NCBI GenBank assembly: GCA_017622495.1
Contig: JAGAQY010000039.1
Coordinates: forward strand, 1-62,640
Direction: 5' to 3'
Source of the DNA: Bacteroidaceae bacterium
Lineage (GTDB): Bacteria > Bacteroidota > Bacteroidia > Bacteroidales > Bacteroidaceae
Length of the DNA stretch: 62,640 nucleotides
In this document: positions 34,402-43,200 of the stretch, piece by piece
Layout: each line of letters opens with the position of its first letter
Position numbering within the stretch: position 1 is the stretch's first letter
Made by a program: the position numbers and the translations under genes
The notes under the pieces: model-generated
What the model was told of the DNA's origin: nothing
What the model saw: the letters and a program-made list of their open reading frames with translations, nothing else
The model's database searches: none

Positions 34402-35433
34402 TTATCGTACTAATAAGGCACGTGCAGCCTCAATGATGGTATCTACTCCGCGAGCGCAGTCCTCATCACTCATGTCTACCTTCACATCGGGGTCGATGCC
34501 AAACTCGGTGTGCTGCATATCTACATCAAAGGAGGGGCATGCCGAGAAGCGTACGCTCCACCCGTTGGGCAGTTCCGATGAGAAGGGCAAGCCGGAGCCA
34601 CCGCCAGTGCGGTCGCCTACGATGGTGACCAGGGGCAGGGTACGCATGATCTTCACAAAATCGTTGGTAGCGCTATACGAGCTGCGGTTGGTGAGCACGC
34701 ACACGGGCTTCTGCCAACGTATGCGGTCGGAACTCTCAAGATATACGGGTTCGGGCGTGGAGAAATCGGTATGCCCGGGGCCTGTCTTGTGGCAGATGTA
34801 GCCTGTGAGCACACGTTCGTTGGTGAAGCGGGCGGCCAGCGTCTCGGCATAGGAGAGGTTGCCGCCTCCGTTGCCTCGCACATCCACGATGAGTCCGCGG
34901 CAGAGTGCCAGGGCATGGAGGCACTCGTCAAGGTTGCCTTCACCGATGGAGTTGGAGAACGAAGGCACGTAAATATAGCCGATGTTGTCGGGCAGGATGG
35001 TATAGCGCAGGCCTGAGGCTATCTTGTAGTCGGTGCCGAGGTACTGCTTCTGCACCTCCTCACTGAAGTTGGCGGCATACCCTTCGCGGAAGTCCCAGTA
35101 GCGTGCCACGTCGTGCGCGGCATAGAGGTTCACGTGCCCGTCGCGCAGTTCGTCGAGCATATCGCCCAGCACCTCGAAGAGTCCGGCATTGCTCATGCCG
35201 TCGTCAATCTTATGCTTGTAGCGGCGATACACCGTGTTCCAGTTGAGCCCATACTCCTCGGCCTTGTAGTCGAGGAAGCAGTATTTTTCATCAATGATGC
35301 TCCACAGGGCTTCGAAGTTGCCGGTGGGAGTATCTTCATAGGTCTCTACTCTTGTGCAAGAAGAGAGAAACACGGCGCAGAGCGCTATGAGAAATTGAAA
35401 ATGGAAAGTTAAAAATTGAAAATTATTCTTCAT
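34402..35433 (-). CDS. S41 family peptidase lipoprotein
   Basis: A 343-residue C-terminal-processing-type (tail-specific) serine peptidase. The N-terminus is a lipoprotein signal with lipobox LSSC near residue 26. The S41 core has GLIVDVRGNGGGNLSYAETL (about 179-198), and the catalytic Ser lies in TNRSSYSATNDF near 250, where the usual SAAE reads SATN. GDRTGGGSGLPF follows. The signal peptide NNFQFLTFHFQFL is encoded by an A/T-rich repeat (AAAATTGAA type, about 35397-35424), which is odd. The DUF3316 gene lies 14 bases upstream on the same strand, so they are co-transcribed. Substrate unknown. Confidence 0.88.
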   Translation of the reverse strand: MKNNFQFLTFHFQFLIALCAVFLSSCTRVETYEDTPTGNFEALWSIIDEKYCFLDYKAEEYGLNWNTVYRRYKHKIDDGMSNAGLFEVLGDMLDELRDGHVNLYAAHDVARYWDFREGYAANFSEEVQKQYLGTDYKIASGLRYTILPDNIGYIYVPSFSNSIGEGNLDECLHALALCRGLIVDVRGNGGGNLSYAETLAARFTNERVLTGYICHKTGPGHTDFSTPEPVYLESSDRIRWQKPVCVLTNRSSYSATNDFVKIMRTLPLVTIVGDRTGGGSGLPFSSELPNGWSVRFSACPSFDVDMQHTEFGIDPDVKVDMSDEDCARGVDTIIEAARALLVR

Positions 35434-35447
35434 CGTCTAATAGTAAA

Positions 35448-36293
35448 TCAATACGGTATATACTGCCTCGCCTCATCGTCGCGCCATACGTGGTAGAGAT
35501 TGCTCACGTAGCCCAGCATCACAGAGTGGACGAACATGCGGTACTGCTGATTGCCCAGCTGCCATTGGTAGAGGTCGCTGAGCATACTGAGGCGCATGGT
35601 GCACGAGCGGAACTGCACGTCGTAGCTGAGCCCGGTGCGTAGGGAGAGGTTATTGTGCGGAGCAGTCACATGCACGCAGTTCTCCTCGTGCCCGAGGTAG
35701 AATATCTCGTAGTACGACTGCCCGTAATCGGGCGCAAAGGCAAAGCCGAAGAGGGGTACGTCGGCCTGCAGGCGCACACTCATCGGGGTGCCCCACAACG
35801 TGAAGGCATACTTGCCCATGGCTGAAGCGGCCAGGTTGACGCCGAGCTTGAGCTGGGCCGGGTTGTTTGAGTTGCGTAGGTTGTAGATTCCTCCTATGCG
35901 TAGCTGTCCTTGCGGGCCTATGAATAGGCGGAACTTCCCCCCTTGGGGGGATAAGAGGGGGGCCTCATAATAATAGGTATAGCTATAGTCGGCCATGCCG
36001 CCAATGGTGAGTCCGCTGCCCGTGCGAGGCGTGGTGTAGTCGGCATGTAGCGTAAAGAGTGACTGGGCAAACCACCGCCCATTCTCACACGTGAGCTGCC
36101 CGAATCGCTCGCTCTGCAATGACACCTGTCCGCCACCATAGCGCAGGGGCGACAGGTAGGTGTCGAGCAGACTGGTATACCCGCCACCCAAGGAGAAAGT
36201 GCGCTCCTCGAAGCGGTCGCTCCGGAGCGGCTGCCCTGACAAAATGGTGACGAAACAAAGCATAATAATGCTTGATAAGTATCTTGTTTTCAT
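35448..36293 (-). CDS. DUF3316 outer-membrane protein
   Basis: A 281-residue exported beta-rich protein. The signal peptide ends near ILSGQ. The body has the LDTYLSPLRYGGGQ segment I associate with DUF3316, and alternating strands of barrel type ending in RQYIPY. The segment LLSPQGGKF near 115-123 is encoded by a dispersed palindromic repeat (35934-35963, CCCCCTTGGGGG core), placed in a loop between strands. First gene of a two-gene operon with the S41 peptidase. Function unknown. Confidence 0.65.
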   Translation of the reverse strand: MKTRYLSSIIMLCFVTILSGQPLRSDRFEERTFSLGGGYTSLLDTYLSPLRYGGGQVSLQSERFGQLTCENGRWFAQSLFTLHADYTTPRTGSGLTIGGMADYSYTYYYEAPLLSPQGGKFRLFIGPQGQLRIGGIYNLRNSNNPAQLKLGVNLAASAMGKYAFTLWGTPMSVRLQADVPLFGFAFAPDYGQSYYEIFYLGHEENCVHVTAPHNNLSLRTGLSYDVQFRSCTMRLSMLSDLYQWQLGNQQYRMFVHSVMLGYVSNLYHVWRDDEARQYIPY

Positions 36294-36340
36294 GTCAATC
36301 TTCGTTCTTTGTCGTTTGATCTCACACGGAAAACTTTGGT

Positions 36341-36480
36341 TTCACACAGATCTCACGAATCTCACAGAAGCACACGCGCTATCGCTTGTGTGTACCTCCG
36401 GCTGAATACACTCGGCAACGCCGACAGACGCGAGTGAAACGATGCGTCCATTTTTGTGAGATTCGTGAGATCTGTGTGAG
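36341..36480. mobile_element. 140-bp terminal-inverted-repeat element, copy 1
   Basis: Perfect 25-bp inverted ends (36342-36366 and 36455-36479; TCACACAGATCTCACGAATC...) enclose a GC-rich core with CACACGCGCT, CTCGGC-AAC-GCCGA and GATGCGTCC. It differs from copy 2 (37922-38061) at one core base and one outer base. No transposase is encoded, and no target duplication is evident. It is MITE-like in form. Confidence 0.8.
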
Positions 36481-36515
36481 AAAATCATAAATTCGTGTGA
36501 GGCAAAATAAAACAC

Positions 36516-36899
36516 TTAATATCCATTAATGACACGCTTGATGCCATCACGAAAGTCGTTCACATTGAAATTAATGAGTAGTCCTATTCGTTTGTCTGTC
36601 AGTTTAAGATATGTGAGCAGCTGTTTATAGTGTATCGGTTTAAGCTCCTCCACAGATTTCAGTTCAACAACGATAGAGTCCTCAATAAGTAGGTCCAATC
36701 GTAACCCTTCGCCAAGATTTACGCCTTTGTAATTCATCTCTACAGGCACTTGTGAGGCTACAGATAATCCACTGAGTTGCAACTCATGTATCAATGCTTT
36801 CTCATAGGCGGCTTCCAACAACCCTGGGCCTAACGCATTGTACACTTCCATAGCGCAACCTATAATCTTGTACGACAGTGGATCTTTTGTTTTTTCCAT
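36516..36899 (-). CDS. GxxExxY protein
   Basis: A 127-residue member of the GxxExxY family; the namesake motif is GPGLLEAAYEKAL (about 24-36). A PD-(D/E)xK-like nuclease core is suggested by LRLDLLIEDSIVVELKSV (about 66-83, D and ExK), with KQLLTYLKLTDKRIGLLINF following. These proteins are widespread in Bacteroidetes accessory DNA and their role is unknown. It is flanked by the 140-bp element on the left and palindromic promoter repeats on the right. Confidence 0.88.
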   Translation of the reverse strand: MEKTKDPLSYKIIGCAMEVYNALGPGLLEAAYEKALIHELQLSGLSVASQVPVEMNYKGVNLGEGLRLDLLIEDSIVVELKSVEELKPIHYKQLLTYLKLTDKRIGLLINFNVNDFRDGIKRVINGY

Positions 36900-36979
36900 A
36901 ACATTAATTTGGGTATAAACTTATGCGACAAAGTTCGCTAAGTTTTCCGAGCTATGCAAACGATTGTATGGTATTTTTC

Positions 36980-37189
36980 GTATCTTTATGGATACGCCAT
37001 GAAGATACTTGCGCTCATTGTGAAAAATATCAGAGCAAGCTCTATATTTTTTATTCGCTTATTCGTATCTTTGCGGTTAACCGCGAAGATACTTGCGCTC
37101 GCTGAAAATAAATAATACAGCGAGAAATAAAAGCAAGCTTTTCTTCTCGTTGCCCTTTTTATTTGCTCTTTTATTCGTATCTTTGTGGC
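36980..37189. repeat. Palindromic promoter repeat array upstream of upp
   Basis: Two near-palindromes (36980-37008 and 37065-37092; GTATCTTT...GAAGATAC) and a third left half (37177-37189), each separated by CTTGCGCTC..., AAAAATA and AGCAAGCT segments like those before ftsK. The last GTATCTTTG (37177-37185) is the upp -7 box, 40 bases before the ATG. It fills the 36900-37225 gap; no gene is seen there. Confidence 0.85.
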
Positions 37190-37225
37190 ATAACCTTAAA
37201 TATTAAACTTTATAAATCTGTTATT

Positions 37226-37849
37226 ATGGCTTTACATATCATTGACCATCCATTGGTGCTGCACAAGTTGAGCATCATGCGCGACAAGAACACATCTACC
37301 ATGAAGTTTCGTGGCCTGCTCGAAGAAATTGCCATGCTCATGGGCTACGAGATCACTCGCGACCTCCCCTTGACCTACGAAGACATTGAGACACCCCTGA
37401 TGCCCATGAAGGCACCCAAGATAGCGGGCAAGAAGGTGGTGATAGTACCCATCCTGCGTGCGGGACTCGGCATGGTGGAGGGACTCATGCGCCTCATGCC
37501 CTCGGCACGCATCGGCCACATCGGCCTCTATCGCGACGAGGAGACCTGTCAGCCCGTGTTCTATTATTACAAGATGCCCGAGCATAAAGACCGCCTCGTG
37601 CTGCTCACCGACCCCATGCTGGCCACGGGAGGCAGTGCGTGCGATGCCATAGCACGCCTCAAGGCCGACGGCTACACCCACATCAGACTGCTGTGCCTCG
37701 TGGCCTCTCCGCAGGGCGTAAAGGTGGTCCAGGAGCGTCACCCCGATGTCGACATCTACGTGGCCTCCATTGACGAAGGCATGAACGATAAGAACTACAT
37801 CCTCCCTGGACTGGGCGATGCCGGTGACCGCATCTTCGGGACAAAGTAA
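37226..37849 (+). CDS. upp: Uracil phosphoribosyltransferase
   Basis: A 207-residue UPRT that converts uracil and PRPP to UMP in pyrimidine salvage. The PRPP loop is [17 protein letters not shown] (about 127-143). The N-terminal KNTSTMKFR and the C-terminal uracil-binding [15 protein letters not shown] are family signatures. I start at 37226 (MALHIIDHP), just below the -7 box at 37178-37185, because a longer frame would begin upstream of the promoter. uraA follows 329 bases downstream, beyond a 140-bp element. Confidence 0.96.
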   Translation: MALHIIDHPLVLHKLSIMRDKNTSTMKFRGLLEEIAMLMGYEITRDLPLTYEDIETPLMPMKAPKIAGKKVVIVPILRAGLGMVEGLMRLMPSARIGHIGLYRDEETCQPVFYYYKMPEHKDRLVLLTDPMLATGGSACDAIARLKADGYTHIRLLCLVASPQGVKVVQERHPDVDIYVASIDEGMNDKNYILPGLGDAGDRIFGTK

Positions 37850-37921
37850 TAATCTATCGATTCACAACGATACTTTATACCATTGTTTTCATTTCACACA
37901 GAGTTTACATCTTATGTTTAT

Positions 37922-38061
37922 CTCACACAGATCTCACGAATCTCACAAAAGCACACGCGCTATCGCTTGTGTGTACCTCCGGCTGAATACACTCGGCAAC
38001 GCCGACAGACGCGAGTGAAACGATGCGTCCATTTTTGTGAGATTCGTGAGATCTGTGTGAG
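37922..38061. mobile_element. 140-bp terminal-inverted-repeat element, copy 2
   Basis: Perfect 26-bp inverted ends (37922-37947 and 38036-38061) with the same core as copy 1, same orientation. It sits between upp and uraA. The rest of the 37850-38178 gap is AT-rich and contains CTAATACTATG at the uraA start. Confidence 0.8.
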
Positions 38062-38178
38062 GCAAAAATAAGGTCTGTGAATGAGTAAAAAAGTGGAATC
38101 GAGACTCAGTCGCTCCCAGATTAAGGCTTTTCTTGAAATATTCCCCAATTTTTTTCTCACCTTAAATAATCTAATACT

Positions 38179-39372
38179 ATGAACAACAACAAGACACTGG
38201 GCCCCGTGCAGAAGACCATCGTAGGCGTGCAATTCCTCTTTGTCGCTTTCGGAGCCACCGTACTGGTGCCGCTGCTCGTGGGCATGGACCCCTCGGTAGC
38301 CCTGTTCACCGCAGGTGTCGGCACGCTCATCTTCCATCTCGTCACCAAAGGCAAGGTACCCATCTTCCTGGGCAGCAGCTTCGCCTTCATCGCACCTATC
38401 ATCAAGGCCACCGAGCTATACGGCCTCCCCGGCACACTCTCGGGACTTATAGCCGTGGGTGCCGTCTACGGCATCATGAGCGCACTGGTGCGCTTCCGTG
38501 GGGTAAGCTTCATCTCACGCCTCTTCCCTCCCGTAGTGGTGGGCCCTGTAATCATGCTCATCGGTCTGTCGCTGGCGAGCACAGGCGTCGATATGGCCAA
38601 GGAAAACTGGCTGCTGGCCATCATCTCACTGCTCACCACCATCGTCGTCTCTCTCTTCGGTAAGGGACTGCTGCGCCTCATCCCCATCTTCTCGGGTATT
38701 GTAGTGGGTTATATTGCAGCCACCATCATGGGCCTTGTAGACTTCCAGCCCGTAGCCGATGCCTCATGGCTTGCCTTGCCCGCCTTCGTGCGCCCCGAGT
38801 TCTCCTGGGAGGCCATCATCTTCATGATACCCGTAGCCATCGCTCCCGTCATCGAGCATATTGGCGATGTGTATGCCATAAACGAAGTGGCCGGAAAGGA
38901 CTTTGTCAAAGACCCCGGCTTGCACCGCACCATGCTGGGCGACGGCTTGGCCTGTATGGTATCAGCCTTTATCGGAGGCCCTCCCGTGACCACCTATTCG
39001 GAGGTTACCGGTGCTATCTCGCTCACCAAGATTGCCGACCCTGCCGTCATCCGCATCGCCGCCATCACGGGCATCCTCTTCTCCGTGTTGGGCAAGGTGA
39101 GCGCTATCCTCAAGACCATCCCCAGCGCCGTGCTTGGCGGTATCATGCTCCTGCTGTTTGGCACCATCGCCTCGGTGGGCATCAACAGCCTTATCAAGAA
39201 CAAGATCGACATGGGCGACACGCGCAATCTGGTCATCGCCTCGCTCATCCTTACCCTGGGCATCGGTGGTGCCGAGCTCACCTTTGGCGACTTCACCATC
39301 GGTGGCATTGGCCTCGCAGCCCTGGTAGGCGTAATTCTCAACTTGATTATCCCCAAGAGTAAAGCGAAATAA
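38179..39372 (+). CDS. uraA: Uracil permease, NCS2 family
   Basis: A 397-residue uracil:proton symporter of the nucleobase-cation symporter-2 family, in the inner membrane. About fourteen hydrophobic spans. Family motifs include FLGSSFAFIAPI (about 64-75), the conserved substrate-binding Glu in APVIEHIGDVYAINEV (about 231-246) and GGPPVTTYSEVTGAI (about 270-284), where the second Glu contacts uracil. Its neighbour upp supports uracil as substrate. A strong hairpin at 39438-39475 follows. Confidence 0.94.
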   Translation: MNNNKTLGPVQKTIVGVQFLFVAFGATVLVPLLVGMDPSVALFTAGVGTLIFHLVTKGKVPIFLGSSFAFIAPIIKATELYGLPGTLSGLIAVGAVYGIMSALVRFRGVSFISRLFPPVVVGPVIMLIGLSLASTGVDMAKENWLLAIISLLTTIVVSLFGKGLLRLIPIFSGIVVGYIAATIMGLVDFQPVADASWLALPAFVRPEFSWEAIIFMIPVAIAPVIEHIGDVYAINEVAGKDFVKDPGLHRTMLGDGLACMVSAFIGGPPVTTYSEVTGAISLTKIADPAVIRIAAITGILFSVLGKVSAILKTIPSAVLGGIMLLLFGTIASVGINSLIKNKIDMGDTRNLVIASLILTLGIGGAELTFGDFTIGGIGLAALVGVILNLIIPKSKAK

Positions 39373-39437
39373 CTTGTTTCCCCTTTTCGGGGCGTAGGTA
39401 TCGGTAGTTGTATTTAATATGCTGAATATCTGACTTG

Positions 39438-39475
39438 TATCGACCGACACCCCCGTTGCGGGGTGTCGGTCGATA
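39438..39475 (+). terminator. Hairpin after uraA
   Basis: 16-bp perfect stem TATCGACCGACACCCC / GGGGTGTCGGTCGATA, 6-base loop. A similar hairpin (GACCGACACC / GGTGTCGGTC) occurs at 42004-42033. The U-tract is weak (AATAATG follows). Confidence 0.75.
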
Positions 39476-39530
39476 ATAATGTTATGGAGTAGCTATCGTG
39501 TTAATCCTCCGTGCAGGGAATATTCATACC

Positions 39531-40154
39531 TTATCGTTTGATATACACCTTGCTTGCCCTCTGGCCCATAGAACGGATGCCCGAGGTGGGGTCTTGGCAT
39601 AGCTCGCGCAGTTCGAGCGAAGCCGTGGTGCGCGACAGCCCCGTCAGTTTCACATAGTCAGGCACGCGCAACACCGTGTGCTCCTCCATGAAGGCAAGTG
39701 CTCGCGCCAGTCGCTCCTCACGCGTGTAGGGCGAGCGGTGCAGACGGCTCTCCTTGCCACGCTCGAGGCGGCACTGCACACGGATATCCTTCACCAGTGC
39801 CTTGTCTGCACGGAAGTTCACTCCCTTCACCTCAATGCTCTGCGCATTGCGCTTGGGCTCATCGTCGTCGAAGGTGTCCTGCTCCTTACCTTCCATCACG
39901 CCTATGGCAGTGCGGAAGGTTCCGAGTCCACCTATTGTCACCGTATGCCCATCCGCCAACAGACGGGCCATAGTCTGTACCATCTGTTCCAGCACGTGCG
40001 TCACCGCTCCCTCAGAGAGTCCCGTACCCAGTCCTGCGACCTCTTCCACAAACTCTGCAGCACCGATATTCCGTTCCGTCTGCATGCGGTAATACACCTG
40101 ATGCTCACCCTTGCCCGCAATGTCGGGCATCTCCTGCTTGATATACTTTGCCAT
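39531..40154 (-). CDS. HU-related DNA-binding protein with C-terminal extension
   Basis: A 207-residue protein. Residues 1-125 are the Bacteroidetes HU/IHF-related domain (TERNIGAAEFVEEVA, GHTVTIGGLGTFR, then VNFRADKALVKDI). Residues about 140-205 look like a winged helix (REERLARALAFMEE, VPDYVKLTGLSRTTASLELR). Members are thought to bind DNA like HU, but the function of this fused type is unproved. Single gene, with a minus-strand TATCTTTA-like box near 40195-40202. Confidence 0.8.
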   Translation of the reverse strand: MAKYIKQEMPDIAGKGEHQVYYRMQTERNIGAAEFVEEVAGLGTGLSEGAVTHVLEQMVQTMARLLADGHTVTIGGLGTFRTAIGVMEGKEQDTFDDDEPKRNAQSIEVKGVNFRADKALVKDIRVQCRLERGKESRLHRSPYTREERLARALAFMEEHTVLRVPDYVKLTGLSRTTASLELRELCQDPTSGIRSMGQRASKVYIKR

Positions 40155-40224
40155 AATCCTTGATTGTCGGTTCTATTTCTTTCTTTATTACCACTGTAAA
40201 GATACAAAATATTTGCCGAAAATC

Positions 40225-40310
40225 CAAATCATAAGCACTGATTTACTATTCAAAGGCTGTGAATAATAAATCATAGGCATTGAATATTAAATCAAGGCTT
40301 GTGATTTAAT
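40225..40310. repeat. AT-rich inverted-repeat element, copy 1
   Basis: Imperfect inverted repeat with left arm AAATCATAAGCACTGATTTA and right arm ending GGCTTGTGATTTAAT, and an internal GAATAATAAATCATAG. Matches 59252-59335. No gene in the 40155-40593 gap; it also holds CCTATAAGGCCTTC and CTTCGCCTATTCTTTTC (40396-40440), related to repeats at 46218 and 48250, and a TATCTTTG box at 40523-40530. Confidence 0.8.
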
Positions 40311-40593
40311 AATTTGGTTAGTAGAAACGGAAAAATAGACAGGGTGTTCGGGAGAAATGGCACTGCTGATTATAAGAATCTTATGGCTTGCGCAAACCCT
40401 ATAAGGCCTTCAAAGTACGTCTTCGCCTATTCTTTTCAGACCTTATAGGCTATCGCGAGTGATTTTACCTTCGTTCGTGGCCTATAATTCACTTATAACA
40501 CAATAAAGTTCAAAAAAATACATATCTTTGCAACTAGAAGGTGTTTTGTTACGTCTAATAGATAAGTAAACAAAAGAATACGGCATTACGATT

Positions 40594-41859
40594 ATGAAAA
40601 AGTTTCTCAAATATCTCATTGTTTCCATATTGTCTATTGTTGGTTTATTGGGGATAGCAATTGTGTTATCTGTTACTGTCTTCAAAGATGCACTGATAGA
40701 GCTTTTAACGAAAAGCCAGCAGGAAGAGATGAAATCCTATTATATTTCAGAACTCCCTGTTGAACCCGAGCAGTTTGCCGAGGATTTCAAGAGCATTCAT
40801 GACCAAGTTATAGAAGAGTGTTCGCTTTGCAAGCAAAAAGGTTATGATATGGATTCTCTTTATACCACATTCTCGAACCGCATAGGAAGTGAGGTGCAAA
40901 CAAAGGAGGACTACGGCATAATGCTCAATGAGTATTTTGCAGCGCTAAAGATAGGTCATGCATGGCCCTTCTTTCGAGGCCATGCGGCACAGTATCATCC
41001 TACAATCGCAGAGGATAGAATCTTTATATCCAATCCGAGCGAGCATCTACTTCATTGTGGCTTTTGCGATAAAGATGAAATCATTGCCATAAACAATGTT
41101 CCTATTGGCCAATATATTGAGAATAAGAAGAGATACACTTTTGCCTCTACCGAGGAGTATCGGTTGCGAAAGGCTCAGCTCGGAATCTTTACATCGCCGA
41201 CCGACACCTTGATTACGTGCAGTGTACGAAGAGATGGTGAAGTTTTGTCGCTCGATCTTCCATTAAACTGCACGATGCCCATCGAGGAATCCCAAGCATA
41301 TCATAGGATAATAAACGACAGTGTTGGATATATTTATTTGGAGTCAATGATGCATACTGTTGTGGAGGATTTCAAACGGGCATACGAGCAAGTGCGCCAT
41401 CTGCCGTACTTGATTGTCGATAATCGTTACAACAGTGGAGGGAGTAGCAATAACGGTCGAAAGATTGCTGAATATCTCCTTTGCAAGAAGCAGAAACATT
41501 GTGTAAGTGGGAATATTACACCACAGCCCAACGCATATACAGGCAAATTGTTTTTGTTGACAAGTAATAAGACCATCTCTGCTGCCGAAAGCTTTACTCT
41601 CGACCTGAAAGAGAGTGGGCTTGCTACGTTAGTGGGAGAGAGAACAGCTGGCGACACAGGTTGTGGCCCAAAAGTTTTCACCTCTAAATATGGTATCTGC
41701 TTTTATATTCCAACGCGAGAAGCAGGGGTATCTCCCAAAGGCTTTCCAATGGAAGGAACGTGCATAGAGCCTCACCATGAGGTTGAACAGACAGTTGCGG
41801 ATTTCTTAGATGGTAAGGATACGATTATAGAATATGTGTTGAATGAGCTTATCGGTTAA
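40594..41859 (+). CDS. S41-like peptidase, membrane anchored
   Basis: A 421-residue protein with one N-terminal hydrophobic segment (about 5-27) and an S41 peptidase domain. A PDZ-like stretch covers about 150-200 (GFCDKDEIIAINNVPIGQY). The catalytic core has LIVDNRYNSGGSSNNGRKIA (about 273-292), and the Ser-Lys dyad region reads TSNKTISAAESFTL (about 325-338) with Ser in SAAE. GERTAGDTGCG follows. Unlike the S41 lipoprotein at 34402-35433 it keeps the standard SAAE. It sits in repeat-rich, lower-G+C accessory DNA. Substrate unknown. Confidence 0.85.
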   Translation: MKKFLKYLIVSILSIVGLLGIAIVLSVTVFKDALIELLTKSQQEEMKSYYISELPVEPEQFAEDFKSIHDQVIEECSLCKQKGYDMDSLYTTFSNRIGSEVQTKEDYGIMLNEYFAALKIGHAWPFFRGHAAQYHPTIAEDRIFISNPSEHLLHCGFCDKDEIIAINNVPIGQYIENKKRYTFASTEEYRLRKAQLGIFTSPTDTLITCSVRRDGEVLSLDLPLNCTMPIEESQAYHRIINDSVGYIYLESMMHTVVEDFKRAYEQVRHLPYLIVDNRYNSGGSSNNGRKIAEYLLCKKQKHCVSGNITPQPNAYTGKLFLLTSNKTISAAESFTLDLKESGLATLVGERTAGDTGCGPKVFTSKYGICFYIPTREAGVSPKGFPMEGTCIEPHHEVEQTVADFLDGKDTIIEYVLNELIG

Positions 41860-41884
41860 GATTCTGCAGTAAACGCAAATTAAC

Positions 41885-41977
41885 ATGAAAAAAGAAGGCA
41901 GGAAACTACGCGAGTCTCCTGCCTTCACATGTATTCCTATGCTTACTCCTCCTCAAACAAGTTGAGCTGTTCGTGTT
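41885..41977 (-). pseudogene. Duplicated 3' end of the parC gene and its terminator
   Basis: On the minus strand this reads a last-codon stretch EQLNLFEEE and TAA (41943-41972), then a terminator hairpin (41894-41926), closely matching the end of parC and its terminator (48643-48735). The match stops abruptly upstream. It is a remnant of recombination or duplication. The hairpin, stem GAAGGCAGGA / TCCTGCCTTC, may now end the S41 gene on the plus strand. Confidence 0.8.
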
Positions 41978-42003
41978 TTCTCCCATTACTTTTCTATCTC
42001 TAT

Positions 42004-42033
42004 GACCGACACCCCTCAACGGAGGTGTCGGTC
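42004..42033. terminator. Hairpin between S41 and kinase-like genes
   Basis: GACCGACACCCCT-CAACG-GAGGTGTCGGTC hairpin, related to the one after uraA. Confidence 0.6.
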
Positions 42034-42093
42034 GATAGCTTTCTGTACTATAATGCGTTATGTGTAAAAACCGACACCTACGGCTAAAAAAGG

Positions 42094-42891
42094 CTAAATG
42101 AATTTAACGATACAATCAATACATATAGGAGTGTCAGAAATGACGTCAACAAAGACGTTTGCGGGATGCATGTCTTCCAAATAGAGTCGCTGACCGATAT
42201 AATTTACGCCATTCCCATCACGATTGTCTGTAAACCCTTTCTTGGCAACCATTTCATCTATTTCTGCCTTTGTTGCCAATCGCTGGCATCCGATGTATGG
42301 TTGTGTGAGAATAGTGCGGAAGAGGCCGTCTGCGTCACGCGTGTAGCCTATGATATTCATTTGCGTTTCGGGAAATAAAGAGTTGTGCAGCACGATAGAT
42401 TCCAAAGCCCTGCCTAAAGTTGCGTAGATTGACGTACGCACCTTAATCACAGAGGTGTCCCCTTCTTTGTAATACACTTTGGATTCTGCACCTTGGGCAA
42501 TCATTGGGCCATATTCCGCTTCAATGGTCTGTTCCGCTTCCGCGAACCAGCATTGCTTGGCTTCGGCCCATTGCTTTACCATTTTTTCTTGCGTCTCGTC
42601 TATCTTCCAGTTTGCTGGGCCGACTTCGCCTGCTGCAGCATTGCGACCTGCTTCAAGGCTTGCTCTCGCGTAGTTGCATACGATGTACGCCCCGATGAGC
42701 ATCTCACCTGCAAGGCAGAGACCTGCATGCTCCTGCTGATTGAACTGAGTAAGGTTTGTTTTTCCATTAAGTATATAATTTGTATAGCTATCTATCAATT
42801 GGAGCGTATACTCCGAGAATCCATTGTCGCGGATAGAACAATACACTTCCTCCAAGGATAACGATGCGTGGTCTGTAGGATATAGATTCAT
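42094..42891 (-). CDS. Putative kinase of the polyvalent-protein type
   Basis: A 265-residue protein. The C-terminal half looks like the kinase domain found in phage/plasmid polyvalent proteins. A glycine-loop analogue AQGAESKVYYKEGDT (about 130-144) is followed by VIKVRT with the candidate ATP Lys. LEDMHPANVFVD (about 240-251) takes the place of the HRD-N catalytic loop, and CIDCIVKF replaces DFG. The N-terminal half (1-95) is helical and may recognise a partner. Here the kinase is stand-alone and not part of a giant polyvalent polypeptide. Real kinase activity is unproved. Confidence 0.6.
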   Translation of the reverse strand: MNLYPTDHASLSLEEVYCSIRDNGFSEYTLQLIDSYTNYILNGKTNLTQFNQQEHAGLCLAGEMLIGAYIVCNYARASLEAGRNAAAGEVGPANWKIDETQEKMVKQWAEAKQCWFAEAEQTIEAEYGPMIAQGAESKVYYKEGDTSVIKVRTSIYATLGRALESIVLHNSLFPETQMNIIGYTRDADGLFRTILTQPYIGCQRLATKAEIDEMVAKKGFTDNRDGNGVNYIGQRLYLEDMHPANVFVDVISDTPICIDCIVKFI

Positions 42892-43152
42892 ATTACGCGA
42901 ACAAGATTCTTTTACGATGCGAAGATAACACTTTTCTCTGAATATTTGTATAAGTTACGGCTATAATATGTGAAGGTAAATGTGTTAGTATAGTTTCTTT
43001 TTCGTAGAATTAATAAACGATAATTTATGAGCAATTATTTGTGCAATAAAATGCCTTTTTGATGTTTTGCAAACTGCAAGATTGCAAAACGCCCTCTATT
43101 TTCTGTCATTTCTGCCGCCACTGCCAGATAAATATAGGAGCTTATGTAAGAA

Positions 43153-43200
43153 ATAAAAAATAATTATCTACCTACACGCACCTGAATAATTATTTTTTAT
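43153..43200. repeat. AT-rich inverted repeat with G+C-rich flanks
   Basis: Perfect 15-bp arms (ATAAAAAATAATTAT / ATAATTATTTTTTAT), 18-base loop. Outer imperfect arms TCTGCCGCCACTGCCA (43111-43126) and TGGCAGAAGTGGCGAAGTGG (43227-43246) make a larger dyad of about 140 bp. The gap 42892-43299 has no gene. Confidence 0.65.
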
